A DNA stretch of 64,000 nt from Lolium rigidum (GCF_022539505.1 NC_061508.1:29816256-29880255); one strand, 5' to 3'; numbered from the stretch's first letter, positions 44,261 to 57,423 are shown. The notes: generated by a model from the sequence alone, not told the origin. Made by a program: numbers and translations.

Positions 44261-45060
44261 TCATTTTGAAGCAGGCCGATAAACCTGAATCTTCTTAGCA
44301 TACTCCACCGCGATGTCTGCGTCCGGCATGACCTCCTTCCCCACATCGCTTTCCCTGAACCGGTCCGCCCAGGCGGCGAGAACTGGAGTCCTGGCGGCGT
44401 CAATGACCACCACGCCGAACATCTTGCGCATCGCGTCGAGCCAAAGCAAATTGCATCCGACCGCGAGGTCAAGGTACCCGACGGAGTCGCCGGAGAAGAA
44501 AGCCTTCCCGTTTGAGCACTGGGCCAGTGCTGTCTCCAACTGCTCGACCACCGGAAGCGTCTCGCTCATCCTCTTGTCCCTCTCCTCCCCCGTCTCCGCC
44601 TTCAGAATGCCTAGCCACGCTGGGAAGAACTGTGAAAAAGGACAACGTAGTTAGCAAATTAGCATCGATCGGCTGCTGAAACTTGAAAGCTGAAACATCA
44701 AAAGAAGATGAGAGAACTTGGGAATACGTTGCAAACCTTGTCATCAACGTAGGCGGCCCAGAAGCGAGCGAGTGCGCGCTCGTGGGGGTTGGCGGGGAGG
44801 ATGGAGGGGCTGGCCGCAGCCCAGACCTCGTCGACGTACTGCACGATAACTAGCGACTCACAGATGGGCTTGCCGTTGTGGATGAGCACTGGCACCTTCT
44901 TGTGCACGGGGTTGTTCTTGAGGAGAAGCTCGCCCTTGTTGGACAGGTCCTGCTCGATGTACTCGTAGCTGACGCCCTTCAGATGCAATGCCATGCGTAC
45001 ACGGATTACGAATGGGCTCTCCAGCATGCCCAGTAGCTTCAGATCTCTTTCGCCTGCCAT
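44261..45060 (-). CDS. Tau-class glutathione S-transferase, copy B
   Basis: Exon 1 is 45060-44737 (108 codons) and exon 2 44629-44261, giving 230 residues. The intron position is identical to copy [21 protein letters not shown] carries the catalytic Ser at 15. [24 protein letters not shown] and [20 protein letters not shown] follow. It differs from copy A at scattered positions and has a shorter C-terminus (VYRPASK). It is clearly a tandem paralogue with the same biochemical role. The 3' UTR carries a small duplication around ATTCGGACTGAA (44211-44250). Confidence 0.93.
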
Positions 45061-45150
45061 GCTTCTCCCAATTTTTTCGTTTGCTCTTGGTACTCCTGCT
45101 GTTCTCTTATGTTCAAGATTTTTGTGTTTATACTACTAGTACTTTGTAGC

Positions 45151-45158
45151 TTTATATA
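45151..45158 (-). promoter_or_regulatory. TATA box of GST copy B
   Basis: CTATATAAAG on the minus strand lies about 90 bp before the start codon at 45060. Confidence 0.65.
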
Positions 45159-45329
45159 GCGGTGAACTGATAGCTGTGAAGGTTTTGTTTATTACGGACC
45201 CCAATGCGCGCTGAGCAGGCTGCACGAGGGCCGCGAGGATTTGCTGAAATAACATTTATGTCTTCAGCTCGCTGGCCCTTTGACTTGCAGCTGCAGAGCA
45301 TCCTAGGGCAAGCTTGTCTCTACTTTCAA

Positions 45330-45347
45330 GCGTCACCTGTGACGTCA
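45330..45347 (-). promoter_or_regulatory. as-1/ocs-like element of GST copy B
   Basis: On the minus strand it reads TGACGTCACAGGTGACGC, with the same 7-bp spacing of two TGACG motifs as copy A. It lies 270 bp before the start codon. The surrounding 100 bp are also conserved between copies (GCAGAGCATCCTAGGG). Confidence 0.75.
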
Positions 45348-45599
45348 AGTAATGTTGCATAAACTGATCAGCATTCACTAGCGCTGGCCGGTCTTGGGCG
45401 ATGATGTATTTTTGGAGAACACTTGCAATCGATTGACAATTCTTCTTCGACAGACTCGCAACTCGCAAGTCGTTACTGTTGCTTTATCAGAATGTGCGAG
45501 AAAGCACATTCTTTTTTTTATAGATAGAATGAAGAACCAAATACGGATATCCACAACAAAACACTGAAAGAAATAGGCGATTGCTTTAAGACACAGGCT

Positions 45600-46449
45600 C
45601 TATGAAGAGTGGAATCTTCGTGATGATTCATTCTTCAGATATACTGGTCCTGATTGGGCTTTAATCCTCTTGAGTCAGGTCAGTGATCAGATGAGGTCAA
45701 AGTTGCTTTTCATGTGATGGAGAACCTGGCATCTTAGAAATAACATGATTTTTGGGGACGGTAAATGTAGTATTGAACAATCTGCTATTTTTCTTCAATC
45801 TTACCTCCATACTATGCAGGGCAGTAGGGAGATTGAGGTAACTGCAGATCCAAAAGGAAAGCAACCGATGTTGGTTCAGTTGAATGTGAATAGTGAGAAG
45901 CAAAGTAAGGCCCAAAACCATTGGACAAAACCTCCTGAAGGATGGGCTAAACTTAATTTTGACGCAGGTTTTAATGAACAGTCAAACTCTGGTTATTGGG
46001 GTGCAGTTCTTCGAAAGAACAAGGGAGATGTTATCCTTTCTGCATGGGGAGAAATCAACCATTGTAAAAATGCTGAAATTGCTGAAGCTACTGCTGGTCT
46101 TCTTGCTCTTCAGTCTGTCATTCCTAACTACAGTGGCCCAATTCTTGTTGAAAATGATTGTGCTACTCTGGTGTCTGAAGTGAAGATGGTGGAGAAGAGC
46201 AAGTCTGCTATTGCTAATATTGTGGACGAGATCAAAAATTTACTACGGTTGTTCCCAGATTTTGCTTTCTCAAAAGTTCACAGATCCTGCAATGAAGTTG
46301 CACATGTTCTGGCTAGAATTGGTCCTAGTGAGCTGGGTGGGCAAGTACTGATTGGATCGGTTCCTTCGTGCGTGATGGAATTTTCCGAGCGTGATTGTAT
46401 TCATAACAATGTTATTTAATTAATGTAAGCACAAGTTCAACAAAAAAAA
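45600..46449 (+). mobile_element. 5'-truncated LINE with RNase H-like domain and poly(A)
   Basis: The frame around 45600-45745 reads DWALILLSQVSDQMRSKLLF. After a break it continues WHLRNNMIFGDGKCSIEQSA. The RNase H-like (RVT_3) domain spans about 45930-46370: PPEGWAKLNFDAGF, GYWGAVLRKNKGDVILSAWG, NAEIAEATAGLLAL, GPILVENDCATLVS, FSKVHRSCNEVAHVLARIG. The frame stops at 46419. A poly(A) run follows at 46441-46449. This is the common 3' end of plant L1-like elements; the 224-codon frame is intact but is only a tail. Confidence 0.8.
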
Positions 46450-47740
46450 ACCTTCACTAGCTTACACTTCTCTGCCACCTCAACATTGGCGTCAGAACTA
46501 AAGCCTCCTGCCGAGACTTGTTTTTTAAGATCTGGTTGTTCCACTCTATCCAAATCACGCACGACGAGGAAGGGGGAACACGTAGCCAGCTTACCGTTAC
46601 TATTTCTCAGTGTTTGTGTATTAAGTAACAGTAAAACTTACCTACCTAGGAGCTTCCACAGTGCTTAGACATTCCTAGCCGTTCGATTGGGGCATTTAAC
46701 GGTGTGCAGTGCACGGAGCGAATTCCCCGATCACCACGTTACTTTGTTCGATCGCTCAAATAGGCCAGCTTTCGTGGCTGGGCTGCTACTCCCCACCTCA
46801 ACCTAGGGCGCTCCAGGTTGTTTGGGCCCCAAAACTCCCAAACGGGCCAGCTGGTTTGGCCTCAGGCCAAGACGCACAAGATAGGGTCCATCCTATAATC
46901 TCCCTGTCTTCTCTCTGCCTATCGCACCTCAGTCGGATGCGATCTCCGACGGCGGCGACCCTTCCCCCATCTTGACATGTAGTGGCGGGCCGGCGGCCTA
47001 CGGGACAGATTCCGCAGCGGGTGACCACGTTTCTGCGCTCCCTTGACGCCGAATTGTGCTTCCCAGGCGAGGTAGCTCCAAGCGGACGTGGAACCAGATT
47101 CTCACTCGTCTGATGTAATATATTGTAAGTTTTGATCCATGGGATTAGTCGTTTCCGATAGCAAATAATCTCAGTTGTGATGCTTAACCAATCTTCCTTT
47201 TTAACAGCCTTCACAATGGAAATACAACCCTAAACCTATGGAGACCCCTCATGCTCATCACACCTTGATTCAATGTCAAAGACTGGTGGTATCATGAGGA
47301 CGGCGTCCTAACCCCTCTTTAATAATTAGGCTTTAGTTTTATGCAAAGGTAAATAGCCTGTACGGCTGTACCTCGACTGTCTTCTTAATTTCCATTTTAA
47401 TTCAGTTGTACCCATCTGTTAGATATATCACATTGCGTTTCGCATGTAAATACAAGTTCTAAACGTTCGCCATGTGATAGACATGACCAGCGAACAAATT
47501 ATGTACTTGATTAGTTTGGATCAAGTGAGAGATTACACTTATTTTCATTTTATGTTGGAGAACTCGGTACTGATGCAAAGACATTCAAGGTTCTTTGTGT
47601 CTGTTTTGCTTGCTCAACCTACAATTTATTTCTATGACGGGGTGTAAAATTACCGTCTTGCCACAGAAGGTTCTTGAGGTAAACAATAGTGGCATTCGAA
47701 TTCTGGTGTCTGCTCTTAGATACGATCATATGCTTCATCT
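46450..47740 (+). other. Unassigned; possible 5' part of a decayed transcribed locus
   Basis: Positions 46880-47110 are GC-rich with a leader-like C/T stretch and resemble a promoter plus first exon. No protein domain is recognised, and no continuous frame of note. Confidence 0.25.
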
Positions 47741-47757
47741 AACTCTGTAATTCATTT

Positions 47758-48763
47758 AGGTTCACATACAGAAATCGCACCGCTCAGTTTGGCTTCCTTC
47801 TACGGTAGTCTCTCTCTTCTCTGCTGTTCTCACGAACGCGAAGAGGAGGACAACAGTTTCCCCACCTTCCACCACCGGTGCCCAGGCCGTGGGTTCCCCT
47901 ATCCTCCGCCTGCCGATCCGGCGGCGGGAGGTGTGGGGAACCCCAGTGCCTTGGTGCCGGTTTGTAGATAGGTTTAGGGCTAGTTTTTCTGGTGGCGACG
48001 GTTTGGTAGATGCGTCGTCACAGGGAATAAAGTATCCCCAGTTCCTTCTCCACCTCGTCTGTGAAGACGATGAAGGGCTCGTGGGAGGCGTCTTCCTCCG
48101 CTCGTCCCGGGCGGTGGATCTAGTTTCTCCAGGATCTGTCGGTATGGCGGCGTTACCGGCGGATTTGGTGGAGTTTTTGTTCCTCCGGCCGCGTCCGTGT
48201 CCCAGCGGCATCTTCTCCGATGTCAGCGAGAAGCCGGGTGGAGTTGTACAGGAGCAATCTGGCAAACGGGGCCCGCCCTCTTCTAGGACGGCAACGGCGG
48301 CTGTTCTGGATTCATGGGTGCTTCGGAGCGAGGCGGGTGGCTGCTGGCAGGCGGAGCTGCTCTGCTTCTTCGACTGGGTCGAACGGAGGTGGCGGCTCCG
48401 AGATCTGGTGAGCACGGGCAGAGTCCCGGCCGACGAGCCCCAACGTCTCGGTCTCGCCGTTTGTGGCGAGCCACTCAATCGGCTCACAAAGCAGCTTGGT
48501 CTGCGATGGTGCTCTACAGATCTGGGCGTTTCTGGGCGTCTTCTTCTCCGGCTGGGTTCGGCAACGGCCGGCCGGCGGCGGGCGTCAGATTGGTGGTGTG
48601 CAAGGACCTCCAAGGACCTGTTCGTTTTTTGTTTTTCTTTCGGAGGTCTTGTTGCATTTGTTTCGGACACCTGTGGCTTCCGGAAATTTCGTGTGAGTGC
48701 TGTGTGGGTTGTACTATTTGTTTTGATATGAATGGCACGTGGCAACTTCAAAAAAAAAAAAAA
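47758..48763 (+). mobile_element. Retroposon with poly(A) and 17-bp target duplication
   Basis: AACTCTGTAATTCATTT occurs at 47741-47757 and exactly again at 48764-48780. The insert ends in about 15 A. A 280-codon open frame (47889-48731) crosses it but lacks any recognised domain and has an unlikely composition. I treat the insert as a non-coding LINE-dependent retroposon, similar in style to 5715-7012. Confidence 0.85.
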
Positions 48764-48780
48764 AACTCTGTAATTCATTT

Positions 48781-50708
48781 TTGTTTTCAGGATGTTACCT
48801 TGGACGGTTGGACTACATTTTCAAGTCTACACTGCTCTGACCTGATTACATACTTATCTACATCGCTGCGGCGCAACAAAAGATGGGCTTCAAGATATTA
48901 TTGTTTAATTGCTTGATATAGATCGCTATGGCATATTTACTTCCAATTGGAAGTACTGCTAATTTTGAACGCTACATACATCAAACATAGTTTTATTTGT
49001 TGTGTAATTATCGTGTTTTCTTAAGTGCAGGGTCCATCCCATTCCATTATACCATCATTGTAGTTACTATAATACAAATCATTAGATGTGCTTTCTATTG
49101 ATGAAATTACAAGCTTTATTTTCTTGTGTCTTGGATGGAGGTAAACTTACTGACCACATGAAATCAGCATATAGTTATTTTTGTGTAGAAGAGAGACATT
49201 GCAGGGATGAGATCTTTCTTTTGGTTTTCTTTCAACTGTTTTCTCATTGCAAAAGTAGAGAAAGGAACTCTATTCTTTGCAGGTCCAGCTTAGTAGTGTG
49301 CTGCAAGGGAAACTGCTTGAGCGAGATGAAGCTTTTAGGTCAGTCAAGAACTTGATTCACCTCTGATATAATGCCTGACGGGAATATCAAGTTTGCTATT
49401 CCTGTCTCCAATTGTATTATCATGCTTGTTCGAGTCATGCAAGATAGACTGCAGACGTGTACCGTAACCTGTGGTCTTTTCCACACTTTATTTCTGGATC
49501 ATAAAATTGCAGACTCAATGTAGTCAGTTCTCTAGCGATATTATTGTTAAATACTTGCTGATTTATTGTTATTATTGCAGGTTATTTGGTTGGGAGACAA
49601 GCAGGCAACATTGAAGATGTTAGAATATGGGATGTAGCCTTTCCGCGTGTTCAAATCTTCTGCTCTGAAGAAGATATTTAGGTGGACCTGATGATTTCTC
49701 ATCGAAATGCTTAGCAGTTTAATTCAGTGTAAGCTTGTGTTTTCCTGATAATTTTGCGTAAACTTTCCAACACTATCTTGTACTGTTTCGATTGATGATA
49801 CGTGAATGGACTGTCTTCGTTTCAATATAATTGTCTAGATGTTCTGCTAAAAAACTGATGTTTACAATACATGATATTGAGACGGTGACGATGAAGGAAA
49901 AAAGTGTGGCACTACGTCACAGTTCTAACCGCCAAGAAAGACATTCCCGCTGAGTGGGTCTTAAAGCAGTACTGTGGTAAGATTGAGATACCCCAATTGG
50001 TTGGGATACTTATTCTGCTCTGTGGTCAGAATAGCCCTCATTAGGTCGGAAAGTTACCGTGTTCTTTTCTGACATGATATGCATGGGAACTAAAATTTGC
50101 CGCATCTTGAACTTATATTGTTGACAATTTGTGTCTCTATTCTCTCAATTTTTTGTATGGCCAATGATGCGTCTGATCTTGCTGTTGTAACAGTCTGATC
50201 TATTCACGTATATAAATTGGTGGGGATATAAGATTATGGCCGATGATTCATCTGATATTTCTGTTGTAACATTCTACTCACGTGTATGAATTGATGGTGA
50301 CATGAGATATTGATCTTTGTTATTTGTATATTTGTAGTTTACAATTCTTAACAGGTTTTTGGAAATTGCCCTTTGTATGTTCCATGGCAAAGTTGTATTA
50401 TTGTGTTATCGCAATGGACGGGCGCAGCAAAGCGCGCCATAATGGTCTAGTGTGGACCATATAACAGAATAATTTGTCAGCTCTTGGCGGTAGCGTTCGT
50501 GTAGGTCATCAGTCATCACACCGTGTTCATGATCTCAACCGGATTCATGCACACCAAATCCATGTATGTTTACCATAACCAAATTCTTGACATTGGGGCT
50601 GATCCTAAAGAGATACCACTTCCTCAAGAATTTATCCTGAATCGGAACCTTTTTGGCTTAACTTTATTCTAGTTTTGCCGAAAGAGCAACCCCTTTCTTC
50701 ACCTTAAA
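48781..50708 (+). other. Unassigned sequence with splice-acceptor-like sites
   Basis: TTTTGTTTTCAG|G just after the retroposon, TTTGCAG|GTCC near 49281 and ATTATTGCAG|G near 49580 look like 3' splice sites. They are followed by short frames such as VQLSSVLQGKLLERDEAF and YLVGRQAGNIEDVRIWDVAF. I do not recognise the protein. The locus could be a decayed or non-coding gene cut by the retroposon. Confidence 0.25.
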
Positions 50709-52362
50709 CTAGCAAGGTGGCCCTCGCAAATGCGAGGGCATCATCTATTTTTTAGCATGTTGAGCATTATATTTATTGTGTCGTAGGAAATATACTAATT
50801 TATTCTAGATACATAATCTTTGATTTTTTCCCCTCAGCTGTGTCATTTCCGCGACACTTTAAGCCATTTTAACAATACATGTTGAGAAATATGTTATATT
50901 TTAGTGTTGCAGTCTTCTAGATTTAACCGGTCGACACCGCTATCTTGACTTAATAAAATAATCACCTAGAAAATAGCTCTAGAATATCGAGGTGTGGTGT
51001 TACCTTAAGGTGATAATTCACCGAAGCTTTTAAAAGTCGCTCGGATGCACATGATAGATTGTGGTGAAAAGGAGTTTATGCATATGTGATATATTATTCT
51101 TGTGAAAGTTTGGGTTTTTTAAATTTTAACTTTCAAATGTATAATCATTTGGTTTCCTCATATTTTTGTGGCATAGGTAGTATGCTTATATTTCATAGGA
51201 ATTATTTCTTTCATAGCGTTTTTATTTTTTTGGAGCATTGGAGTACGTTTTTACATACCAATTTATCTTCGCTGTAGTTTTAAAAATTATTTTTTCATCA
51301 CACTTGAATCTATCGAAAATAATGTTTTGTTGGTACAAATTAAGTTTGGGATGAATCGAGTTTGCATGACACTAAAATCTCATATACGTTATAATCTTGA
51401 GAATCAAAGATATATTAATTTTTTTTAGATGGAACACCCCATTCCAAGATCTGTTAATTGTTACAGAAAGTAAATTCTATATATATGGAACTCAGCCAGG
51501 ATGATGTGCCATTAGCATATTTTTCATGAAGTTATTTAAGTGGACTGGCTTCTCTTTTTTCTGGCGTCGAGCCTGACATGGCATGTAGCATAAATATTTT
51601 TGAAAAATGGGTTAGCCTAATTCCACGTACATGTAACATCCAGACATCTTAATTCGTATACTATTTACCTAAGAATCGTTGAGCCACCAGGATTGCTTCG
51701 CTCGATTCTACCGGTGTGCGATGTTGCTCATAGCATTCAGACATCTTAATTCGTATACTATTCACCTAAGAATCCGACCAACTCCCCAACTTACAGCTGA
51801 GCGGTGCGCTGACGAGACGAGAGACAGAGACATGGAGTGCGGGCCAATTCAATAACAAACTCTAGGTTGTTTTTGCATAACGACTGCTTCAGACACTTTT
51901 TTAGGATCGGAGGGAGTATAAGTTTAAGCTATAGAAGAAAACTCTAAAAAATCATGCATTCCACTTCAAGAAAACTAAGCTAGTACGGGGTACGTCTTTC
52001 TTTTGCATGGTCTTAGATGGAGCTTGCTAGACTTGCCTAGCTAAGGAGCGCAACATTTTTTTCTGATTGGAGTTTGCTATCATGTATGGTTCGGTAAAAA
52101 GAAGGATTGGTATGGTTAGTCAATTAGGAGGGTCTACTTTGTTTAAAAGAGATCTATGGACCGGCAAAAAAAGACTGGACACGAGTCTCATCCATATATT
52201 AAACATGTCAAACGTACCATAAGTTGTTACGTAAATAATAATCTCTCATTAAATCATAGCCGTTTAATTTATATCTAACTGTTAAAATAATTTAGATGAT
52301 GTCGATTAACGTGGTGGCTCGATCTATTAGACATCCTTATTTTGCTTTTAGTATATAATAGA
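50709..52362 (-). mobile_element. Helitron A
   Basis: Read on the minus strand, it starts TCTATTATATACTAAAAGC at 52362. It ends with the hairpin GCCCTCGC-ATTT-GCGAGGGC followed by CACCTTGCTAG at 50709. Host A precedes TC and host T follows CTAG. TC start, 3' hairpin, CTRR end and A^T insertion are the Helitron hallmarks. It has no Rep/helicase, so it is non-autonomous. Confidence 0.85.
51641..51770. repeat. Partial tandem repeat in Helitron A (97-bp period)
   Basis: CAGACATCTTAATTCGTATA at 51641 recurs at 51738. The second copy is cut short after CCTAAGAATC. The same unit is present twice in full in Helitron B. Confidence 0.8.
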
Positions 52363-55300
52363 TTGCTCAAAATATGAAGAATTTCTGGTGAAATTTGCAT
52401 TACAGGTGTGTGCTAACATGCCATCAAGCACCAGCACTCAGTTGTCACCGCTTTATTTCACAGGCGTATTATCACATATTCTCAAATATTCTTCTGGTTA
52501 CATTATACACAAGCCAGGTTAAATATGCAATCGTATTCACAAATTTACGCTTTCCAGCCAAACAAGTTAGAAGTATCCAGGTGGGTGGAGATGACCATTT
52601 TCAGAAGCCTAACTCTTTCCCTAGTTCAGTTGTGTTGAGAACATTGCTCCTAGGTGTGTGTTTTCATTGAACACCGTGTAGAATCAGATTCATGATGCTT
52701 CAACAAATTCATTCACTCTTAAGCATTTTGAATGCAAGCATAACACATGGGCTCATAAAGTGCCATAATGGTACTGCTTGATCGCTGAGTACAAGCAAAG
52801 GGCTCGTTCGGTTTGTTGGGATTTGTCATGAATTGGTTGAGGAGTATTAAATCCCTTAGAAGTCAAAATCTTCTCCAATCAGAGTGGATTAATTGAACAA
52901 GTCTTAACGGTGTTTACCGAAGAGAAATTTTCTTGTCCCCCAATCCAGCAAAGAAAACTTGAATTGATCATGAGATGGAGCGATGACACAATACTTGCAA
53001 TGGAACAGTCGTTCAACACGAACCACAATTGTTCACCACTCCACTACGAAAAGGTTAACCGGTCACTAGGCCAAACAATTGCATGCTGGCGTCATTCTTG
53101 AGTCTTCACGCACATGGCAAGAAACTACTACAGTACTACTTTAGATTGCTCTAAAGTCTAACCCCCAATAAATTACAAATACAAACCTTATTTACCTCTG
53201 GCGCCAGATTGCATAGCACATGTGCAGCATGATAAAAAATGAGGTTGCCTGATGGCCCAAGGAAGTCTTGACGGAAAGGAGACCGAGCGATGGACCTCAT
53301 ACAGTTATACCTAGTATTAATATCATTAAAAGAGAAATATCATGAATCATCTCCCCACAACAATATGATAGCATGCTCACTAGTGATGTGCAACAAAGTG
53401 CTACTTCACATAAAGAACCAACCTACAGTTGGATGGTTAGGAGGGCAGATCCCAACCCACTAGATTTCAAAATCCCATATTTGATATTTTTAGTGGTTGT
53501 ACATTGAAAACAGACTCCGTACAAGAAATTATGCTTGTTTTAGTAAACACTGCGTAAAACCGACTTCGAATCGAAAATTAGGACTAGGTTCCAAAAACAT
53601 AAACTCATTTTCTATGTTTAATGTGAATAAAGTTGCTTTTCTTACATAGATTTATCATGGAACTTACTATGTACTAAAAGGTAACCTTGAGCTATAAATG
53701 ATTTATACATGGAGAATTGGAGAATTTAGAGATTTTTTCGTACTTGAAAGACACTTTTGATGATATTATCACTTCTGAGTTAGTGGCGACAACAACAATT
53801 AAAAGGGATTTCCTGGTTACAAAAATCATCAATACCAAAGTGAGCATCGGACGAGAGATATTCAAAAGTCTTGATTGACAGAATTATAGAAGATTTTCAT
53901 AAAAAAGGGTCAAGCCTTGCTATTGAGGTGACATTAGTGGTTTGTTTTTAGGTTCTACTTGTAACCAAATATATTTCTATTTCTATTGTACTAAGTGTGT
54001 TAGAATCATATATAACATTAATGTCTCAAGGCAATTTTGATGTTTCCATTAATTTTTTATAGCTACTATTATTAGTATCCGATTAAAATGAAATGTCAAT
54101 TAAACACTTGTAACTGAGGCATAATATGTAACGGCATCATACATAGCCAACATAGATTAACCAAACTACTAGGCTACACACAAGTTTACAAGGGGGTGGT
54201 TAATTGTCCATGGTAGCTAGGGGTGACCGGATCAGCGATCATGGTGATTGAAATTTGTCTAATGGTCGCGGTATGCTTGTCACTGATTCTACATACTATG
54301 TTGATTTAGTACATCTGGAGCAACACATGTTTCATGACTTGAGGATACATAGGTTGATCTCTGGACCTTTTTTAACAAACATTGCCTTTTGTCTACTTTT
54401 TATAATGATATGACCGCGTATATGTCAAGCAAACGGTGCAAATAAATTATAAATATCATATTTGTCTTAGAAGCTGGCCCAAAGGATTGATATCATAGAT
54501 CAAACTGCTACGACAACTAAGAAGGGAAGAGAAGATTGTCTGGATGCTTCAACACATGCCAATAAATAGTGAAGCTCACCTCAGAAGAACTAAAGGATGA
54601 CCAAAACCTCACCAAACTATTGGTTTTCAATGATGATCCTCTTTGTGCTACTTTTTTTTAACATGGCTCTATATTATGTAGGATAAATTATGGAATAAAT
54701 GATTTCCAATTGGATGACACATAAAAATAATAGTAGACTCAAATTGTTATATGTGTAGTACAATCCTTGTTTTTAAAACTTTATGCAAACCATATATTTC
54801 GGTCGGTAGTGATGAAGAACACACTACTGACGACACATGTTTGTTCTTGGTTGAATTTCTAGTTACTACGAGCTAGTTATGAAACTTTCTCGAGGATATA
54901 GTTTCGACCATACACATTGTCTTGTGATAAAAACTAGTTAGTAGTGGTACAAAATATTTATTTTATATTTACAGACTGTAGTATTTGTCCATATATATGG
55001 CATGTAAATTAAGTTACTTTTAAGAAATAACAAAAGGAAGTTGTTTTTATTAATCCTATTTTGCCGGTGTTGAGCCATATGGCAGGTTATACTAAATTTG
55101 ACTACTTCAGTTATCTGTACAGTATGAAGTATGCTAGAACCTACACTCTTAGTGATTACTGTTGACGAATTGATTGAAGAAGTTGGGAGGAGCCATGTGA
55201 ACCTGTTTGTGTATCATAAAGTTGGGAGGAGCCACGTGAACCTGTTTCTGTATCATAGTACAAAACCAGTATTTACTAGTTGTTGGGTGGTTTGGTCCTC

Positions 55301-56490
55301 CCACGTGGTGGTAAATTATTTGTATAGCCACAAACATCGTGGCAAGGCAATTATGACAAGGATTGATAGAGATTCATCATATAGACCACGCTCGTCTGCA
55401 TTTGAAAACATAGACAGCTTCCCTTTTCCACATCCAGAAACTTCTCTTACTTGTGCAATCCTCATACATGGAATCAACTGGCACGAAACAACAAGTGTAT
55501 CTACAGATAAGAAAATAAGGCTTTTCTTGTGTGGGGTATGTGTGTGTGGGGGGGGGGGGGGAGGGGGGTGGCAGGCGGGCAGGAATAGGAAAAGGAGTCA
55601 TTGGGAAGCATACCTCCACGGAATGATCCTCTGCTTGCATCTCACATTCTTGGCATTTTCCCCAGTTAAAATTCAGGTTCCGTGAAGGTAGCCTGCTGAG
55701 TAGCCAAGGGTGGTAGTGGCATTGCTGAAGGCCCAAAGGCTGATGAACTGGCAGCAAATTATGTTCTATGCATATGAAATTATGGGGCAGAGATGAACTT
55801 ATAACATAATCAGTTAGTGTATATTTATATGGCGATTGAGAGCGTGTAGCATATGATCCCTATCCCCAAGAGGACATCTAACTATATAACTCATCCATGA
55901 TCAACATCACATATGTCACAACCTTTCCTCCATCGTAGAGTGATGGTCACCACCAACACCATCACAATAAAAAAAATGTTTTACCATGATCGATTTTTAT
56001 GGTACAAGAGATTTTTTTTCATCAAAGAAGCTTTTATCATGAAATCCATAACATGCTTAAGATCCCATCAACCAGGAACACCATCACGCACATCTACCAT
56101 GAATTTTGGCAAACCTGGTAGGTTAATCTACCACACTTACATCTTCCACGAAAGAGGTTTCGTGGTAGATGTAGCTCATTGATAGACCCAAACCTGCTTC
56201 TTTCCAAAATAGAGGATGGGATCCAAACCTGCTAACATGGCATTTACTTGGAGTGTGGCAAACAAAGTTGACATTGACGTCATCATGTTATCTGATGTGG
56301 CATCACTGAAATGAAATAAAGTGACGTGTCGACACATAGGGTTATCGTACATCCATGTAAGCATATATTCTATCCAAGGTGGATGGTATTCTACCACGAA
56401 ACTGACTCGTCGCAAATAGGCAGCCCATCAAAAGAATATTAACACTACTAGGCATGCTGACCGATATAGCAGTTAGGCCTTTAAAAAAAA
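52363..56490. other. Sequence between the two Helitrons; no gene recognised
   Basis: AT-rich, with short frames only. Positions 52905-53070 resemble 61445-61620 (CCGAAGAGAAA, ACTTGCAATGGAACAG-like words), so both belong to one dispersed repeat. A G-rich tract lies at 55547-55567. A 184-codon frame at 55131-55685 includes a 39-bp tandem repeat and the G tract and has no recognised domain. Confidence 0.4.
55178..55256. repeat. 39-bp unit repeated twice
   Basis: AAGTTGGGAGGAGCCATGTG with its continuation occurs twice in direct succession, differing at a few bases (CATGTG/CACGTG, TTTGTG/TTTCTG). Confidence 0.85.
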
Positions 56491-57423
56491 CTAGCAAGGT
56501 GGCCCTCGCAAATGCGAGGGCATCATCTTTTTTTTAGCATGTTGAGCATTATATTTATTGTGTCGTAGGAAATATACTAATTTATTCTAGATACATAATC
56601 TTTGATTTTTCCCCTCAGCTATGTCACTTCCGCGACACTTTAAGCCATTTTAACAATGCATGTTGAGAAATATGTTATATTTTAGTGTTGCAGTATTCTA
56701 GATTTAACCGGTCGACACCGCTATCTTGACGTAATAAAATAATCACCTAGAACATAGCTCTAGAATATCGAGGTGTGGTGTTACCTTGAGCCGATAATTC
56801 ACCGAAACTTTTAAAAGTCGCTCGGATGCACATGATAGATTGTGGTGAAAAGGAGTTTACGCATATGTGATATATTATTCTTGTGAAAGTTTGGGTTTTT
56901 TAAATTTTAACTTTCAAATGTATAATCATTTGGTTTCCTCATATTTTGGAGGCATAGGTAGTATGCCTATATTTCATAGGGACTATTTCTTTCATAGCGT
57001 TTTTATTTTTTTCGAGCATTGGAGTACGTTTTTACATACCGATTTGTCTTCGCTGTAGTTTTAAAAATTATTTTTTCATCACACTTGAATCTATCGAAAA
57101 TAATGTTTTGTTGGTACAAATTAAGTTTGGGATGAATCGAGTATGCATGACACTAAAATCACATATACGTTATAATCTTGAGAATCAAAAGATATATTAA
57201 TTTTTTTTGAGATGGAACACCCCATTCCAAGATCTGTTAATTGTTACAGAAAGTAAATTCTATATATATGGAACTCATCCAGGATGATGTGCCATTAGTA
57301 TATTTTTCATGAAGTTATTTAAGTGGACATGCTTCTCTTTTTTCTGGCGCCGAGCCTGACATGGCATGTAGCATATATATTTTTGAAAAATGGGTTAGCC
57401 TAATTCCACGTACATGTAACATC

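Noticed and set aside
47889..48731. 280-codon open frame in the retroposon
   Set aside because: No recognised domain. The opposite strand is equally open (47762-48778), which indicates GC-driven chance frames.
52905..53101. Short open frame resembling one at 61450
   Set aside because: The similarity is at DNA level between copies of a dispersed repeat, and the reading frames are not conserved.
55131..55685. 184-codon frame between the Helitrons
   Set aside because: It crosses a tandem repeat and a G homopolymer, with no domain; it is probably non-coding.
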